Source: Zygnema cylindricum
Lineage: Eukaryota > Streptophyta > Zygnematophyceae > Zygnematales > Zygnemataceae
Assembly: GCA_037447655.1 (NCBI GenBank)
Contig: JBBHKE010002640.1
Coordinates: 360,696 to 422,695 of the forward strand
Direction: 5' to 3'
DNA length: 62,000 nucleotides
A program made the position numbers and the translations under genes. The number at the start of each line of letters is the position of its first letter. Within the stretch, counting starts at the first letter, position 1. The notes below the pieces were generated by a model. The model ran no database searches. It had not been told where the DNA came from and saw only the letters and a program-made list of their open reading frames with translations. Positions 11,435-23,827 of the stretch are shown here, piece after piece.

Positions 11435-11866
11435 TTATGGCCCGAGAAGATTGTTAATTTCACCGATAATGTTTACAGGTCGACCGTTATATTGGACACT
11501 TAAAGTTTCTTGAATTAATTTTTTTACTTCTTTCGTTCTTTTGATCGCACCTTCCTGCAATTTAAAACAATAAATAAAATATGAAAAAAATACGAAATTA
11601 TATTTCATTAGTATTTTGACTAGAGGGAGAGGGAGAGGGAGGGAGGGAGAGGGAGGGAGGAGGGAGAGGGAGAGAGAGAGAGAGGGAAGTTGAGAGAAAG
11701 GGAAGGAGAAAGAAAAAGGAGAAAGGAGAGGGAAGGAGAGAGAGCAGAAAGAAGGGAGGGGGGGAAGGAGAGAGAGAGGGAAGAAGAGAGAAGGAAGAGA
11801 GAGAGAGAGAGATAAGAGGGGGGAAAGGACAGAGGGAAGGAGAGATAGAGGGAAAGAGAGTAGGGG

Positions 11867-11941
<75 letters not shown>

Positions 11942-14900
11942 CTATGAGCAAAAGTCATTCGCACCTGTTTCGGCCAGCTGGCACTGAGCGCATTCCTCAG
12001 TTCCATGCGTTTGGTTTCCAGCTCCATTAGACTGTCTGTCAGTTTGACCTCCTGACATCTCTTTTGCTCCAACGATTCCACAAGTCTCTCCACGTACCTG
12101 AAAAACAGAAAGAAAATAAAAAAAGAAGGAAAAAATAAAAAAAGAAGGAAAAACAAATAACAAAGGAGAAAAAACAGGATGAACGAAACAAAGAAAGAAA
12201 AACAGAAGAATGAAAAAACGGAAAAACGAAAAAGAGATGAATGAGAAGAAAGAACGAAAAATAGAAGAACAAAAAACAGAGGAATAAACAGCGGTTGAAT
12301 AATAAAACAGAAAAATTAACAACAAAAGAACAAAAACCAGAAAAACACAAAACGGAAGTAAAAAAGCAAAAGTGAAAAGCAAAAAAAAAAAAAAAAAAAT
12401 TAAGGACTCAAAAATAAAAAAAAAGAAAAACAAAAAAAACAGGAAAAAAAAAAAAAACAGAACGAAAAAAACCTCTCCCAAAAAAAATCTCACCTCGGAG
12501 ATGTCAAAATAAGCATAAGCTCTCGGGTTTTCCTTGAAGTCAAACACGATATGGTTTTTGCAATAATTTGGTCCATTTTTTCCAAAGAATTGACTCCATG
12601 GTTTTGAATCACCGGCGGAGCCTTAGCGAGAAGTTGCGTCTGCAAAGTTGAATTTTCGTCTTTTCCCATTTCAGAAATTCTTTGTCGAAGGAATGCACGG
12701 AGCTGTGACAAAGAAAAGAAGAGGCGAGAGCAAGAGGGAGAGGGAGAGGGAGAGGGGGAGGGGTGAGGGTGAGGGAGAGGGGGAGGGGGAGGGGGAGGGG
12801 GAGGGGGAGGGGGAGGGGGAGGGGGAGGGGGAAGGGGAGGGGAGGGGGAGGGGGGAGGGGGAGGGGGAGGGGGAGGGGGAGGGGGAGAGAGAGGGGCAGT
12901 GAGATAGGTGAGGGAGAGGGAGGGGGGAGAGAGAGGGAGAGCCAGAGAGAGAGAGGGAGAGGGAGAGGGAGAGACGGAGAGGGGAGGGGGAGGGAGGGAG
13001 GGGAGGGAGGGAGAGGGGGGGGGCGAGAGAGGGGGGGGGGAGAGGGAGAGGGAGGAGAGGGGAGAGAGAGGGGAAGAAAGGGGGAGGAGTGGGAGAGGGA
13101 GAGATGTGGGGGAGAGAGGGAAAGCGAGAGAGAGGGAGAGAGGGGAGGAGAGAGAGGGAGAGAGAGGGGGAAGAGAGAGGAGAGAGAGGGAGAGAGAGGG
13201 AGAGAGGTGAGAGAGAGAGGGAAAGAGAGGGGGAGAAGAGGGGAGAGAGGGGGGGGAGAGAGGAGAGAGAGGGAGAGAGAGGGAGAGAGGTGAGAGAGAG
13301 GAGTGAGAGAGGGAGACGAAGGGGGAGAGAGGGAGGGAGAGAGGGGGAGGGAGAGGAGAGCCAGAGAGAGAGGGAGAGATAGAAGAAGAGGGAAGAACAA
13401 AAAAGAGTGAAAACAAAGGGAGAAGAAAAAGAAAAAAGATTGAGTGGGCTCCATAAGATTTTCGTTCAGTAAATGAAAGGAAAAGACAGAATAAAGCAAA
13501 AATAAAACAAAAATATGGTAATTATAAAACTAAAAAAGTAGAAAACGAAAAAAAAAAACGCAGAGTTAAAAAAAGTACAAAACCTTGATGGGTAATGGGA
13601 GGTCAAAGAAATCATCCTAAAAAAAACCCTAAAAAACCCAAGTTCCTCAGGACTACAAGAAACTTGAGAACTACACCGCGAATCATAATTAGAGTTATGT
13701 ATGCTAATTCCGTCAACCAAATTTTGACTCTATCACTATAAATAGAGTACATTATTCTAAATAATTCTTTACGTTATTTTAAGGTACTTTTTGAATGAGC
13801 GTTAATAACTCTAATTACAGTGTCGTTTTAAATAGTGTGGCGTACTGTCGGTGTCTGACCGTGCAAAAACTGTACTTTATTAAGTAAAAAAGTACAAACA
13901 ATGATTTAGTACAGGCCGTTTTCATGTAACTGCGTTTTAACAAACCGCGTAATGCAAACGTCATAATGACGTGAAACTGTACGTTTTGTCAGATTCTGTA
14001 CTTGTACATAATTTACAGTGGATATATTCAGCGCCCAAATTTACGCCCAAATTAGAGTTATTGATAAATTAGAGTAAAATTCCGTTTTGAAAAAGTTATA
14101 TCACACAAATTAGAGTAAATAACTCTAATTATTATTTTTATTTTTTTTACTCTAATTTTTTCTCTACTCTAATTACGATTCGCGGTGTACCGTAAGGTAA
14201 AATTGAAAAACAAAAACAAAAAACAAAACAAAAACAAAAACAAAAAACAATGAAAAACGAAAATTATAGTTATAGAAGGATTTTCAGAAAGAATACCTTT
14301 TTCGTGTAAAATTTTCAGAAAAAAAACTCTAATAACAAAAATCTAAACAAGTAATAGAAGGATTTCCAAAAACTCGAAAAAAAAAAGTGAATGCCTTTTA
14401 AATTTGAGCAAAAAAATGAGGAATAAAACAAATAAGGTGATAAAATATTTTTGGGTCTGATACTAAAATCACCAAATTGTACAGAACTACCTCAAAAAAG
14501 TTGCGTAACATCCCAAATTCTCTTAAAATTTACCCAATTAACCCAGTAAAACAACAAAAAAACAATAAAAGACAACGGAAAAACAGCAAATAAACGACAA
14601 GAAAAAGACCAAAAAAACATCAAAATGACCTCAAAAAGGTCGTCCGACAGCACAAATTTACTCCAAAATCAACCCAGAAAACAAAGAAAAACACCATGAA
14701 AGAACAAAAAACACGTAAAAACATCAAAAAACACACAAAAACAATGAAAAACACATGAAAACACATAAAACACACAAAAAAAATGAAAAACAACCAGAAA
14801 AACTAAAAAAAACGCGAAAAACTGACCTCAAAAAGGTCGTCTAACACGCGAGTTCGATACTCAGTCTCCACCAAAGGACTGGAAATTTTCACTTTCTCTG

Positions 14901-16742
14901 AATTTGTCTTTTTCCCACTCACTCCCTCGACTAAATCTCCAGTTTCCGTTAAAATTTCTTCGGTACCAACTTCTCCTAATTCAAAATCCCAATTGATTTG
15001 TGGTTGTTGTCCACTCTCTCCCTCCTCCCTCTCCTCCCCCGAAGCTATATCTATGTCCCAATTTACACTTAATTCGGCTTTCTCTCCCTCTACCCCACCA
15101 GATTGTTCAATATTGGTTAAATCGACATCCCAACTTATTTCCAATGGACTCTCTTTCACCTCATCAGATACTTCAATTTCTCCCAAATCCCAACAAATCG
15201 ATACCTCTTTCTCCTCTCCCAGCCTACTTTCTTCCGGTTTTCCACTCTCTCCCTCCTTCTCCCTCTCCCTCTCATCCACAGAGCCTTCCCCTGAAATCTC
15301 TCCTCCTTCCCCTAAATCCCAATTGATTACAGGTTCCTTTGACAAATCATTTCCCTCTCTCTCTTCTGAAACTCCAGAATTCCCTCCAATTTCAAAATCC
15401 CAAATAACTTTAAGCTCTTTGGGTTCATCCCCTCTCTTCTCTCCCTCTCCCCCTCCCTCCTTTTCCCTCCTTTCTTCTATAAACTGAAAAGCTGTTTCTG
15501 GAGGATTGGCTCTCAGGTTCATCAGAGAAGGTAAGACTTCTGGGCCTTTTCTCTGCAAAAACAAAAGGAAGAAAAAAGGAAAAGGGAGAGAGAGGGAGAG
15601 AGAGAGAGAGAGGGAGATAGGGGGAGAGGAGGAGAGGAGGAAGGGTGGGGGATAGAAGGAAAAAAAAGGAGATGAAGAGAAACATCAAAATAAATGGACA
15701 AAATTACCTTTTTTCCTACTCTTTTCTCAAACCTCTCTTGTTAGATTTGGCTCTCAAAACTATCCTCTTACCTCACTCCCTGCTCCCACCTCTCCTTCAC
15801 CTTCCTATTCTCCCCATTTCTCTCCTCTCCCTATTTTCCCTCCTCTCCCTCCTCTTCGTCCTCATCTTTCCTCTCCCTCTGCTCCACATCTCCGTCCTCT
15901 CCCTCCTCCCTCACTGTATCTGCATATTCCATGAATAAAACAAATAAATAAATAAATCCTCGAAACCACTTACCTCTCCCTCCTCTCCCGCCTCTCCCTC
16001 CTCTCCCTCTCTCACCTCTCCCTCTTTCGCCTCTCCCTCCTCTCTCTCCACATGTGCGTACTCCACAAATGCCTTATAATACAAAATCGCCTCTCCCACT
16101 TCTTCCGCAGTCGCCATTTCCACAAAGTCTTTAAAAACGAGAGGAAGGTCCTTCACGAGAGCCTCCACCTCTTCTCTCACATTTATTCCCTGTAAACCCA
16201 AAACATTAAAACTTCCAAAACCTCAAAAAACTCCCAAAACCTCAAAATCACAAAATGAGAATAATAACAAACTCAAAAAGGACATACAGTTCAAAAAGGA
16301 CAAAAAACCGTACCGTGATTCCGAGCTCCACACAAGCTTGTTTGTACTTTTGTGACGAAAGAGTCGCATTTCGCTTGTATTCCATTTCCCTCCTTTCCAA
16401 ATCTTGCAACTGCTGTTGCAATTTTGCCACTTGTTTTCGCAAATGGGGTCTGGAAAATTAAAATAGAAGACCCAATTCTCTCCTCTTAGAACTTGATATT
16501 ATTGACAAATAATAAAGTCTTCACAATCAAAGGTTTTCGAGTTCAATTTGTCGATAATGCTGTTTCATTTAAATAGTTTGAATAAACTTTAAGCGGTGCA
16601 ATTTTTGTTTTGGATCTGAATATGCATATGCATATATGAACATTAATTAACACACATACATGCAAAAGAAATATTTTACAAACATAGACATGTCTGTGTA
16701 TATATATAAATATATTTATAATATTAATATAAATATAAACAG

Positions 16743-16803
<61 letters not shown>

Positions 16804-19800
16804 AACATATCTTTCTACATTAACGTACAGACCCATAAAAGTATTCATAAATATAGCGTAGATCCCTCAACCTCCCTCTTCCAATGCTTCTCCCACTCCC
16901 TGTCCCCCTCCATCCCTCCCTCCTGTCCCTGTCCTCCTGTCCTCCTCTCTCTGTCTCTCTGACTCCCTTTCCCTCTCCACCTCCCTCTCTGTCGCTCTCT
17001 CTCTCTCACTCTCCCTGTCCCTCTATAAAGCCATACAAATTGTAGGAACCTCGGATTTGGGAAACAGAAGATTCTCTCTTTCAAACCTTTTTGAGCAAAA
17101 CATTCTCCTTATGTTGAGAGTAATTCATATTCTTTTTAAACACCAATTTTTTTGGACGAAAAAAACTAAAAAAAAATGACATATCATAGCTTAAAAGTAA
17201 ACAAGTTCCCACTCACATTTCGTAGTTTGTATATTGCACTAAAATTTGAGCCCCTTCGGCCAAAAACAAAGAATCTTTCACATAGGCTCTCACAATCACG
17301 TCCCAAGATCCCTGCATTCACCCGTCAAACTTTCAAAAGTTTAAACATTTAGACGTTCAAAACATCTCAGTAGTTCAAAAGTTTAAAGATTTATGATTTA
17401 TTACTGAAACAGAGAATGTGAGCCATTCCTAGGGTTGCAGATATATATTTTTCTTGTTAACACTAACACTAAACATAAGTGGATGAATAGGATCTGAAAA
17501 TTTCCACATTCGACAACAATAACGAAAAAAATAAATAAACAGAATAGTCCAACTGGATATTTGCCTCCCTCTCACTCTCCCTCTTCCTCTCCCTCTCCCT
17601 CCCCTCCCCCTTCTTAACTGCCCAGTCTCCCATCCGTCAATGCTATTTTTCTATCTTCCTCATCTTTCTTTGAGAATCCCCTATTTCCCTCCCTCCCTTT
17701 CCCCTTCTCGGTCCTCCCTTCCTTCCCTCTCTTCATCCCTCCCTCTCTCAGCCAAATTGATTTTAAATTCTCATCCAGTTTTGACAATATTAAAGATGAA
17801 AAAGTAACAAAATTGAGACACATGAGACGATAAAAACCGCTAATGAGACAAAAAGGAAACAAAGTGGGAACAGAAATGAGACTAACGAGAGACAAAAGCG
17901 GATACATGAACGAGATGCCGAAAAAAACAAAAATGCGGCAAAACAAACAAGCAAAAATAGGACAAGAATGAGACGTGAAGGAGACAAGAAAGAGACAAAA
18001 ACAAAAAATTTAAAAACAAATGAGAGAGAACTGAGAAAAAACAAGACAAAAATGAAACAAAAATGAAACAAAAGCGAAAACGAAAAAAGACAAAAACCAA
18101 AACAAAACCAAGCCGGGAAAAAAAAAAACAAGAAGTAAGAGAAGAATGAGACAAAAAATAAGACAAGAATAAGATGAAAGAGGTACAGGTGGCACCTTAC
18201 CGCGACTCCCGACAACCCTCCAAAGAGAGTTCGAGCCTCCGGATTGGCTTTTGCCAAAATATCTCGAACTCGCAGAGCCTCCAAATATGCGACATCTGTC
18301 ACACCCACCAGATCCCAAGAGCCAATTAGTGAGAGAAGGAGACGGAGAGGGAGGGGGAGAGGGAGAGGGAGAGGAAGAGTGAGAGAAAGCGGGAGAGGGA
18401 GAGGGAGAGGGACAGGGAGAGGGAGAGCAACAATATTTGAGTTCCTCTAAAGTCTATTTTCCAAGCAACAATTTAAACTTCTCACAAACTATTACTTCTT
18501 ACTATTTGAAGGCTGAAAATTTTCGATTGAAGGTTTTGTGAATTCTCTGAAAAATGTAGTTAAAATGTGAATCTTCAGGAAACATTTTGATACAGTGACA
18601 ACCGGTTCAAAAACTGTATTATTGCAAGTTATCAAATGCGACATGAATTGTTTACTGAAACACTAAAACAAATATTTTTTTCTTTACATTCAAGAGGTGG
18701 TTAAAAAGTTCAAATTCTTGTAATAATGAAGAGTTCGGTAAACATATAACTGTTCGTAATATAAATATTGGCAATATTCAACTTCTCACCACAATTACTG
18801 TGGGCTTTATTGATAGGGTTTTTATGCATGATTACAGTGGCAAATCCTTGAGGATGTTTTCAGATCATGCTGATCATTTGACGATCCAGATTAAATCATG
18901 TATTATGCTAGAGGGAGAGGGAGAGGGAGAGGAAGAGGGAGAGGGAGAGGGAGAAGGAAATTTCAAGGCTTACAAGGTTTCTTGATTCACTTAGAAAATC
19001 ACTAAATTGCTTTTGCTCAAGAATAGAGTGGTCAGGACTCAAATACGGTGTATGCGACACCATACCGTGAATCTCTAAAAGAGAAAATAAATTTTCAGTA
19101 GGAAGAGAGTATCAGTGCTATTGGTTCTGACATTGGTGCAAATGACACGGCAATTTATCACCACTTATATAATCCTATTATGAACGTAAATGTTAGTGTT
19201 ATTAATTCAATTCTACCGACAAAGGCCCCAAAAAAACACCAAATTCCTGTTACCAAGCCTAATAGAGATTCCCCTGTAGCTATACTACTTCATGTCCTAA
19301 TTTTCGCATTGTCAAGGATCAAAGGCAACTTTAAGAGTCAATACAAAAATGATGATAAAAAATCGTGGATTTGTATGATTTGTATGAGCTCCAATAATGT
19401 AGAGTGGACATTCTAGTTTTGCATTAACATTCAAGTTGAGAACATTAACTAATGGGGTTGAGAAACATGGACAAGTCGTTGCTGTTAGAGTTAAATTTCT
19501 TTCAAGTACTAAAAGTCGTTTATCTCAGTGCAAATAAGCATTACCTTTTCATTGTCATCTTGCCATCAAACGTCGGAGGACTAAGTCAAGAGACAAATGA
19601 ATTCGAGAGTTTAAAATTTTAGGTTGAGTGTAAGTTTTTCTTCAAGTTCAACTAAATAAATCAACGGCATAGCATACTGGAGGCTGAACTCAGGAATATT
19701 CTTTGTGTAGAAAAACGTGCGAAACAGGAAATGGGGCCCTTCAACCAGGGAAAGGGAAAGAGAGGGACATGAGGACTTAAATGAGAGAAAGAGAGAAAAG

Positions 19801-21268
19801 GAAATGAAGCATAGAACCAGCAAAAGAGTGAGAGAAAAAGAGAGAAACGGAGTATTACTTTCGGTTGAGAGAGTAAGTAGCCATGAGTCTCGCTCTCGAG
19901 GCAAAGTTTGGAGCTCCTTCACGATTCGAGCGTGGATTGGAGCCAAGCGTTTCCTCCAATCAGAAGGAGTTTTTTTGCGGTCTACCAGCCACTCTGATGG
20001 GCGAAACAAAGACACATCAGCCTCAAAAAAGAATTTGGAAACAATTGAGCTTAACAAAAGATTTTTAACATAAGAAGTTTAACAAAAAGAGAATGGCGAG
20101 TGGAGGAGAGGGAGAGAACTTTCCTAAACCGGATTCGGTATGGTGAAAGACGCGTGACTAATCTCTATGGCTCAGACTCAACTAGACAAAATTATCTTAA
20201 AATAGTCTTACAATAGAAGCAACAAAGAAAATAAAAAAAAGAGAAAAAAAAGGTGGTGGGGAAGAAAATAATAGGAACCTTTATGTTGTGATAAAGAAAG
20301 AAACGGAAAAGGGAGAGGCCATAGAATGTTTAAAAAAAATGTATACAGTATTACCCACAACAATTATAACACGCCTTCTAAAAAGATATTCTATGATATT
20401 GAAAATTGATCAAGACGAAGTATATGGTTATCAATTATATCATATCATATCATATCATATCATATCTATCATATCATATCATATCTATCATATCATATCG
20501 TATCGTATCGTATCGTATCGTATCGTATCATAACATATCATATCATATTATACTATACTATATTATGCTATAATATACTGTATTATACTATACTATTAAT
20601 TATTTAATCAATTATTACTTTTTTCTTTACATATCTTTGTCTAAGCCCGATAGGGTAGAACGAAATTAATTAATAATCAATTGATAAATTCATCGTTTTC
20701 AATCACAAAAACATTATAAAGTACGAAATAAAAATAAAAATTGGTATAAAATATTAGGTTTTCAAGGACCTATCAAATCGGAACGTTTTGATGCCAAACT
20801 ACAGTACTTCTTGCACAACATAAAAAACAAATAAGATAAAGATTTCAAGCTTTCCGAACAGCATTTATTGTTTTATCATTAACTAAATTCTAATTAGAAG
20901 CAATTACTGATTGCCACAAATTCAAGCTTGGAAAACGAATTTCTAAAAACGATTTTTTTCCTTTTCTTCACCAAAAATTTCTCAAACTAAACCAAAAAAA
21001 AAGTAAAAACCCTAATTTTTCAATTAAAGTAGCTTCGAAATCAGTCTCGAAACTCGAGCCATAAGCAAAAACATGAGGAAACCCTAACCCTAAAAAAGTA
21101 CAACAATCCACAACTTCGCCGAGTAGAAAAAACAATGACAAAACCCTAACCCTAAAAGGTACAATCATCCACAGATTCGTCAACCGCCGTACCTCCGAGC
21201 TTCGAGTACTGAATGTCAAGTGCCAGCTGGCACTCCTCAAACTGAGCGCCCTCCTCAGTGGTCTCCAT
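11435..21268 (-). CDS. CDK5RAP3: CDK5RAP3/C53 homologue, complete ten-exon gene (646 residues)
   Basis: Minus-strand exons: 21193-21268 (start), 19859-19993, 18201-18295, 17217-17311, 16314-16449, 15974-16189, 14827-15552, 12494-12702, 11965-12097, 11435-11554 (stop TAA). All introns are GT-AG and the lengths sum to 1941 nt, exactly 647 codons. Family landmarks in order: [65 protein letters not shown] (coiled coil), [16 protein letters not shown], a disordered acidic region in exon 7, [50 protein letters not shown] and the C-terminal [12 protein letters not shown]. The disordered region holds six W-D motifs at W302, W329, W372, W392, W416 and W439 (for example INWDFEL, ISWDVDL), shuffled ATG8-interacting type. 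In known species C53 works with UFL1 and DDRGK1 in UFMylation and links stalled ER ribosomes to autophagy. The start ATG sits in GCTGAAATGG. Confidence 0.93.
11620..11936. repeat. GA-rich microsatellite in C53 intron 9
   Basis: More than 300 bases of nearly pure purine on the plus strand, ending in a run of (AG)n. It reads as (CU)n in the C53 pre-mRNA, close to the intron 9 donor. Confidence 0.95.
12722..13385. repeat. GGGAGA/GGGGGA purine tract in C53 intron 7
   Basis: About 660 bases of almost uninterrupted purine on the plus strand, starting 20 bases from the exon 8 acceptor (12703). In the pre-mRNA it is one giant polypyrimidine tract upstream of the 3' splice site. Long open frames on both strands here (Pro-Ser-Leu or Arg-Gly-Glu rich) are artefacts of the repeat. 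Confidence 0.95.
13669..14192. mobile_element. MITE copy 4, inside C53 intron 7
   Basis: Ends CTACACCGCGAATCATAATT and AATTACGATTCGCGGTGTAC. Its core (13840-14010) is the reverse complement of the core of copy 1 (4260-4440), including the shared block around CAGATTCTGTAC and AAAAAAGTACAAA. So both belong to one non-coding family. Confidence 0.8.
15590..15645. repeat. Short GAGA tract in C53 intron 6
   Basis: A GAGAGGGAGA-type purine run beside the exon 7 acceptor; CU-rich in the transcript. Confidence 0.8.
16746..16800. repeat. (AT)n microsatellite in C53 intron 4
   Basis: About 27 uninterrupted AT units. Open frames of Tyr/Ile across it are artefacts. Confidence 0.97.
18321..18427. repeat. 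GAGGGA repeat next to the exon 3 acceptor of C53
   Basis: (GGGAGA)n on the plus strand about 25 bases upstream (in transcript order) of the exon 3 acceptor at 18296. A shorter relative lies at 18911-18957. Confidence 0.92.
20433..20575. repeat. ATCAT/ATCGT pentanucleotide repeat in C53 intron 1
   Basis: Tandem TCATA units, then a block of TCGTA units, then TATAC/TATTA variants. A purely intronic satellite with a visible internal change of unit type. Confidence 0.92.
21079..21156. promoter_or_regulatory. Paired telo-box motifs near the 5' end of C53
   Basis: AAACCCTAACCCTAAA at 21079-21094 and again around 21141-21156, with a partial AAAACCCTAA at about 21009. They lie in intron 1, roughly 40-190 bases into it. 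Telo-boxes (AAACCCTAA) are known 5'-proximal cis elements of plant genes for growth and translation. Function here is inferred. Confidence 0.5.
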
Positions 21269-23539
21269 TTCAGCGAAGTCGCACGGAAAACTTGAAAAAG
21301 AAAAATTATAATATGATTAATTTCCAGAAAAAAGAAGGCGGGTATAACAAAGCAACGCCGAGTAGTCAAAATAGAGGTCAGTTAAAAGTACAGTGCGTGC
21401 GCGTGCGAAAAATTGCAAGGTTCATTACTGTAGAGTACACCGTGTATCGCTATTAGTGTCGATGTTTTTTTCGGCACTCAAAACATCTTTTATCCGTACA
21501 GAATTGTCAGATTTTCAATTTAAAACCGCCAATCGGAAACTGAAATTGTTATCTTTCAATGGCAGCCGTCAGATCCAAAATCCGATAAGTGTGTAAAGAG
21601 AAAAGATGTTTTAGGGTAACCTTCCATCAGGCGTTCCCAGTAATCGTACGAACACGTTTACTGGGAGTAAAATTTGTAGCACCCTTCCATCAGGTCGTGC
21701 CAGTGAATGAGGTGTTAGATTGCGATTGGTACCACGTAGGACCTGTTGAGCCGCCCGGGAATAATCATCATTTCCAAAAGGACAAAATCGCACCTGCGTA
21801 TGTGTACGGGCGGACGCCGATTAAAATATCCAGTAGCGTCACGCTAATGTACAATCTGAACGTTCTTAGGGTTGTTGTGGTATCAACGGCCACGAAAACC
21901 GTCGCAAAATTAAAGTTTGTACAAATGTCGAAGAATGTACCATTTGTACGTGAATCGCTGTATCGCACATTTATGAAGGAGACGTCACAGGATGTCCTAC
22001 AACCAAGTATTTTTTGTCGTCGAACAGGCTGGCTATACAACCAAGATTTTTCTGCAGAGATCGCAAAAGTCAGAATTTTAAATAACCAAAACCGACAAAA
22101 AACAAAAAATCAAAAGTACCCGACGCCCGACTGGGTTATGTCACGCTCGCAATATGTTACCCGTTATACGATACGCGTAAACGAAAATAAAAGTTAACCG
22201 AAACTTGATTTCCCGCGACCATCCGTATCCGCCCGTACCCGAATAAGTACAAAATTAGTGGTACATCTCCCTTAGGGTATGGCCCCATGTGGCTTTCGGG
22301 TTTTTTTCTTTCGTTTTCCTTTCAAACTTAGCGCCGTACTGATTAAGTTGAAACTGTACGAAGAAATTGCAATTTTGTAGAGTACAATTTGCGTCATTCT
22401 CCAACTTAGGATGTACTAAAATTTGTCGTCTTGTGTTTTTCGACCCACTGTCACGTCATCTTCAAACTTATCATAAACCACATCGACAATGGGTTTTAAG
22501 AAAAATATAACCTTTTACACATATAGGAAACATATTCCCACGTGTGAAAAGTTTTCAAAAGTTTTTGACGACTGAAAAAAAATACAGGGTTGTTCGTTTT
22601 TGTCCCAATGCACCTTGTACAGTTTTTTTTTTAAAGGGGTCTCGAGGCTACAGTGTCATTTCAAGCAAAGTAGAAAAATCAGCGAAGGTGAAAACTCTGC
22701 GAAGTCATGGCGGCGGCCGGACAGGAGACGTTTACGCAAAGGCATGTCGTACAACCACAACTGCAATGTTGTACGTCTACGATGTCACACAATGACAAGC
22801 GACAAACCAAATTGTTTCAAAAATTACGATGTGTATTGAGACGCTTCAAAAAGTTTCGAAAAACTACGGTGCGGCAAAGAAAAATTGTACACATTGACAG
22901 CCGTCACCGGTTTTGCCGACGTATACAATCATCACAAAATTAAGTAACGATTTAGGGTAAACACATAGAGACACCTGAAATCCGTGTCCGCTGGATCCGC
23001 GCTAAAATACGAAGTAAGTTCCCTAAGTTACCAATACATGGAGCCGTACCTTTATACATTCCACGATACCAACAGTACAAAGTACAATAATGTTAACTAG
23101 TATGGACAATACAAAACCTTTATTTTTTTTTGTTTTTTTCTTTCTTGACAATAGAGATTTTTTTTTTCCGTGAATCACCCATGTGAATTCCCCCGGCCCC
23201 CCAAATTTGGCAACCGAATCCGCCCAGCCCTCCAAATTTGACACCCAAATCCGTTCTGGATCCGACACGGGCGGTCGGGTAACGGTTGGCTACGATTCCA
23301 AGTAACCGTTTGCGGCCTCTGATACACACTGTACAAAACTATATGGTTTCGTATTGTCAAGCATCGCCTATTGCTATTGCAAACAAAGATGTCAGAGGAA
23401 TTGTGACGTTGGATGAAAAACAAGGATGACACCTACCGATGTCCGCGCATCGGCGTGGCGATACACTAGGATGTTTGTTATAACCAGATGAGTTGCGATA
23501 TGCATCAATTCCCAAAACCGATATAAGGAACAATAATCA
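21269..23539. other. 5' flank of C53 and unassigned sequence
   Basis: The first few hundred bases upstream of the start should contain the C53 promoter. A single MITE-like end (GTACACCGTGTATCGCTATT) sits at 21431-21450 without a matching partner. A 202-codon open frame at 21589-22197 shows no domain and no codon pattern I trust. Nothing else recognised. Confidence 0.4.
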
Positions 23540-23827
23540 CCTCTCTTTTTCAACAAGGTCTTATAATGTCAAACAGGCTCAAACGGATATAAATGGAGTC
23601 AAGCGGAGATAAACAAAATTAAAAGCTTCAACCAGGAGTCAAAGAAAGTCAAACTGGGTGAAACGTGGTCAAAAAAAGTCAAACATCATATAATTAATTG
23701 AAAATAAGTTAAAATGAGTGAAACAAAGTCAATAAAACATACAAAAAGTCAAACGTGGTCAAACATAGTCAAACATGGTGAAGCAAAATAAAATAAACTA
23801 AAACGTGGTCAAAGAGAATTAACTCTA
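23540..23827. repeat. Degenerate short repeat, AGTCAAAC-type units
   Basis: Many diverged copies of GTCAAACATGGT, GTCAAACGTGGTC and similar, spaced irregularly. The array ends at the 3' LTR of element C (TSD-side bases CTCTA at 23823-23827). Confidence 0.65.

Noticed and set aside
12490-13499. Long Pro/Ser/Leu-rich and Arg/Gly/Glu-rich open frames on both strands
   Set aside because: They are produced by the stop-free GGGAGA purine tract; the only real coding here is C53 exon 8 at 12494-12702.
20288-20533. Open frame rich in Ser-Tyr-His-Ile
   Set aside because: Created by the ATCAT pentanucleotide repeat in C53 intron 1.
21079-21156. Telomere or interstitial telomeric array
   Set aside because: Only two or three AAACCCTAA units; better explained as telo-box regulatory motifs near a gene start.
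21589-22197. 202-codon open frame on the plus strand
   Set aside because: No domain, no recognisable homology, no plausible promoter or neighbours; includes a repeated nucleotide motif read in different frames. Too weak to call a gene.
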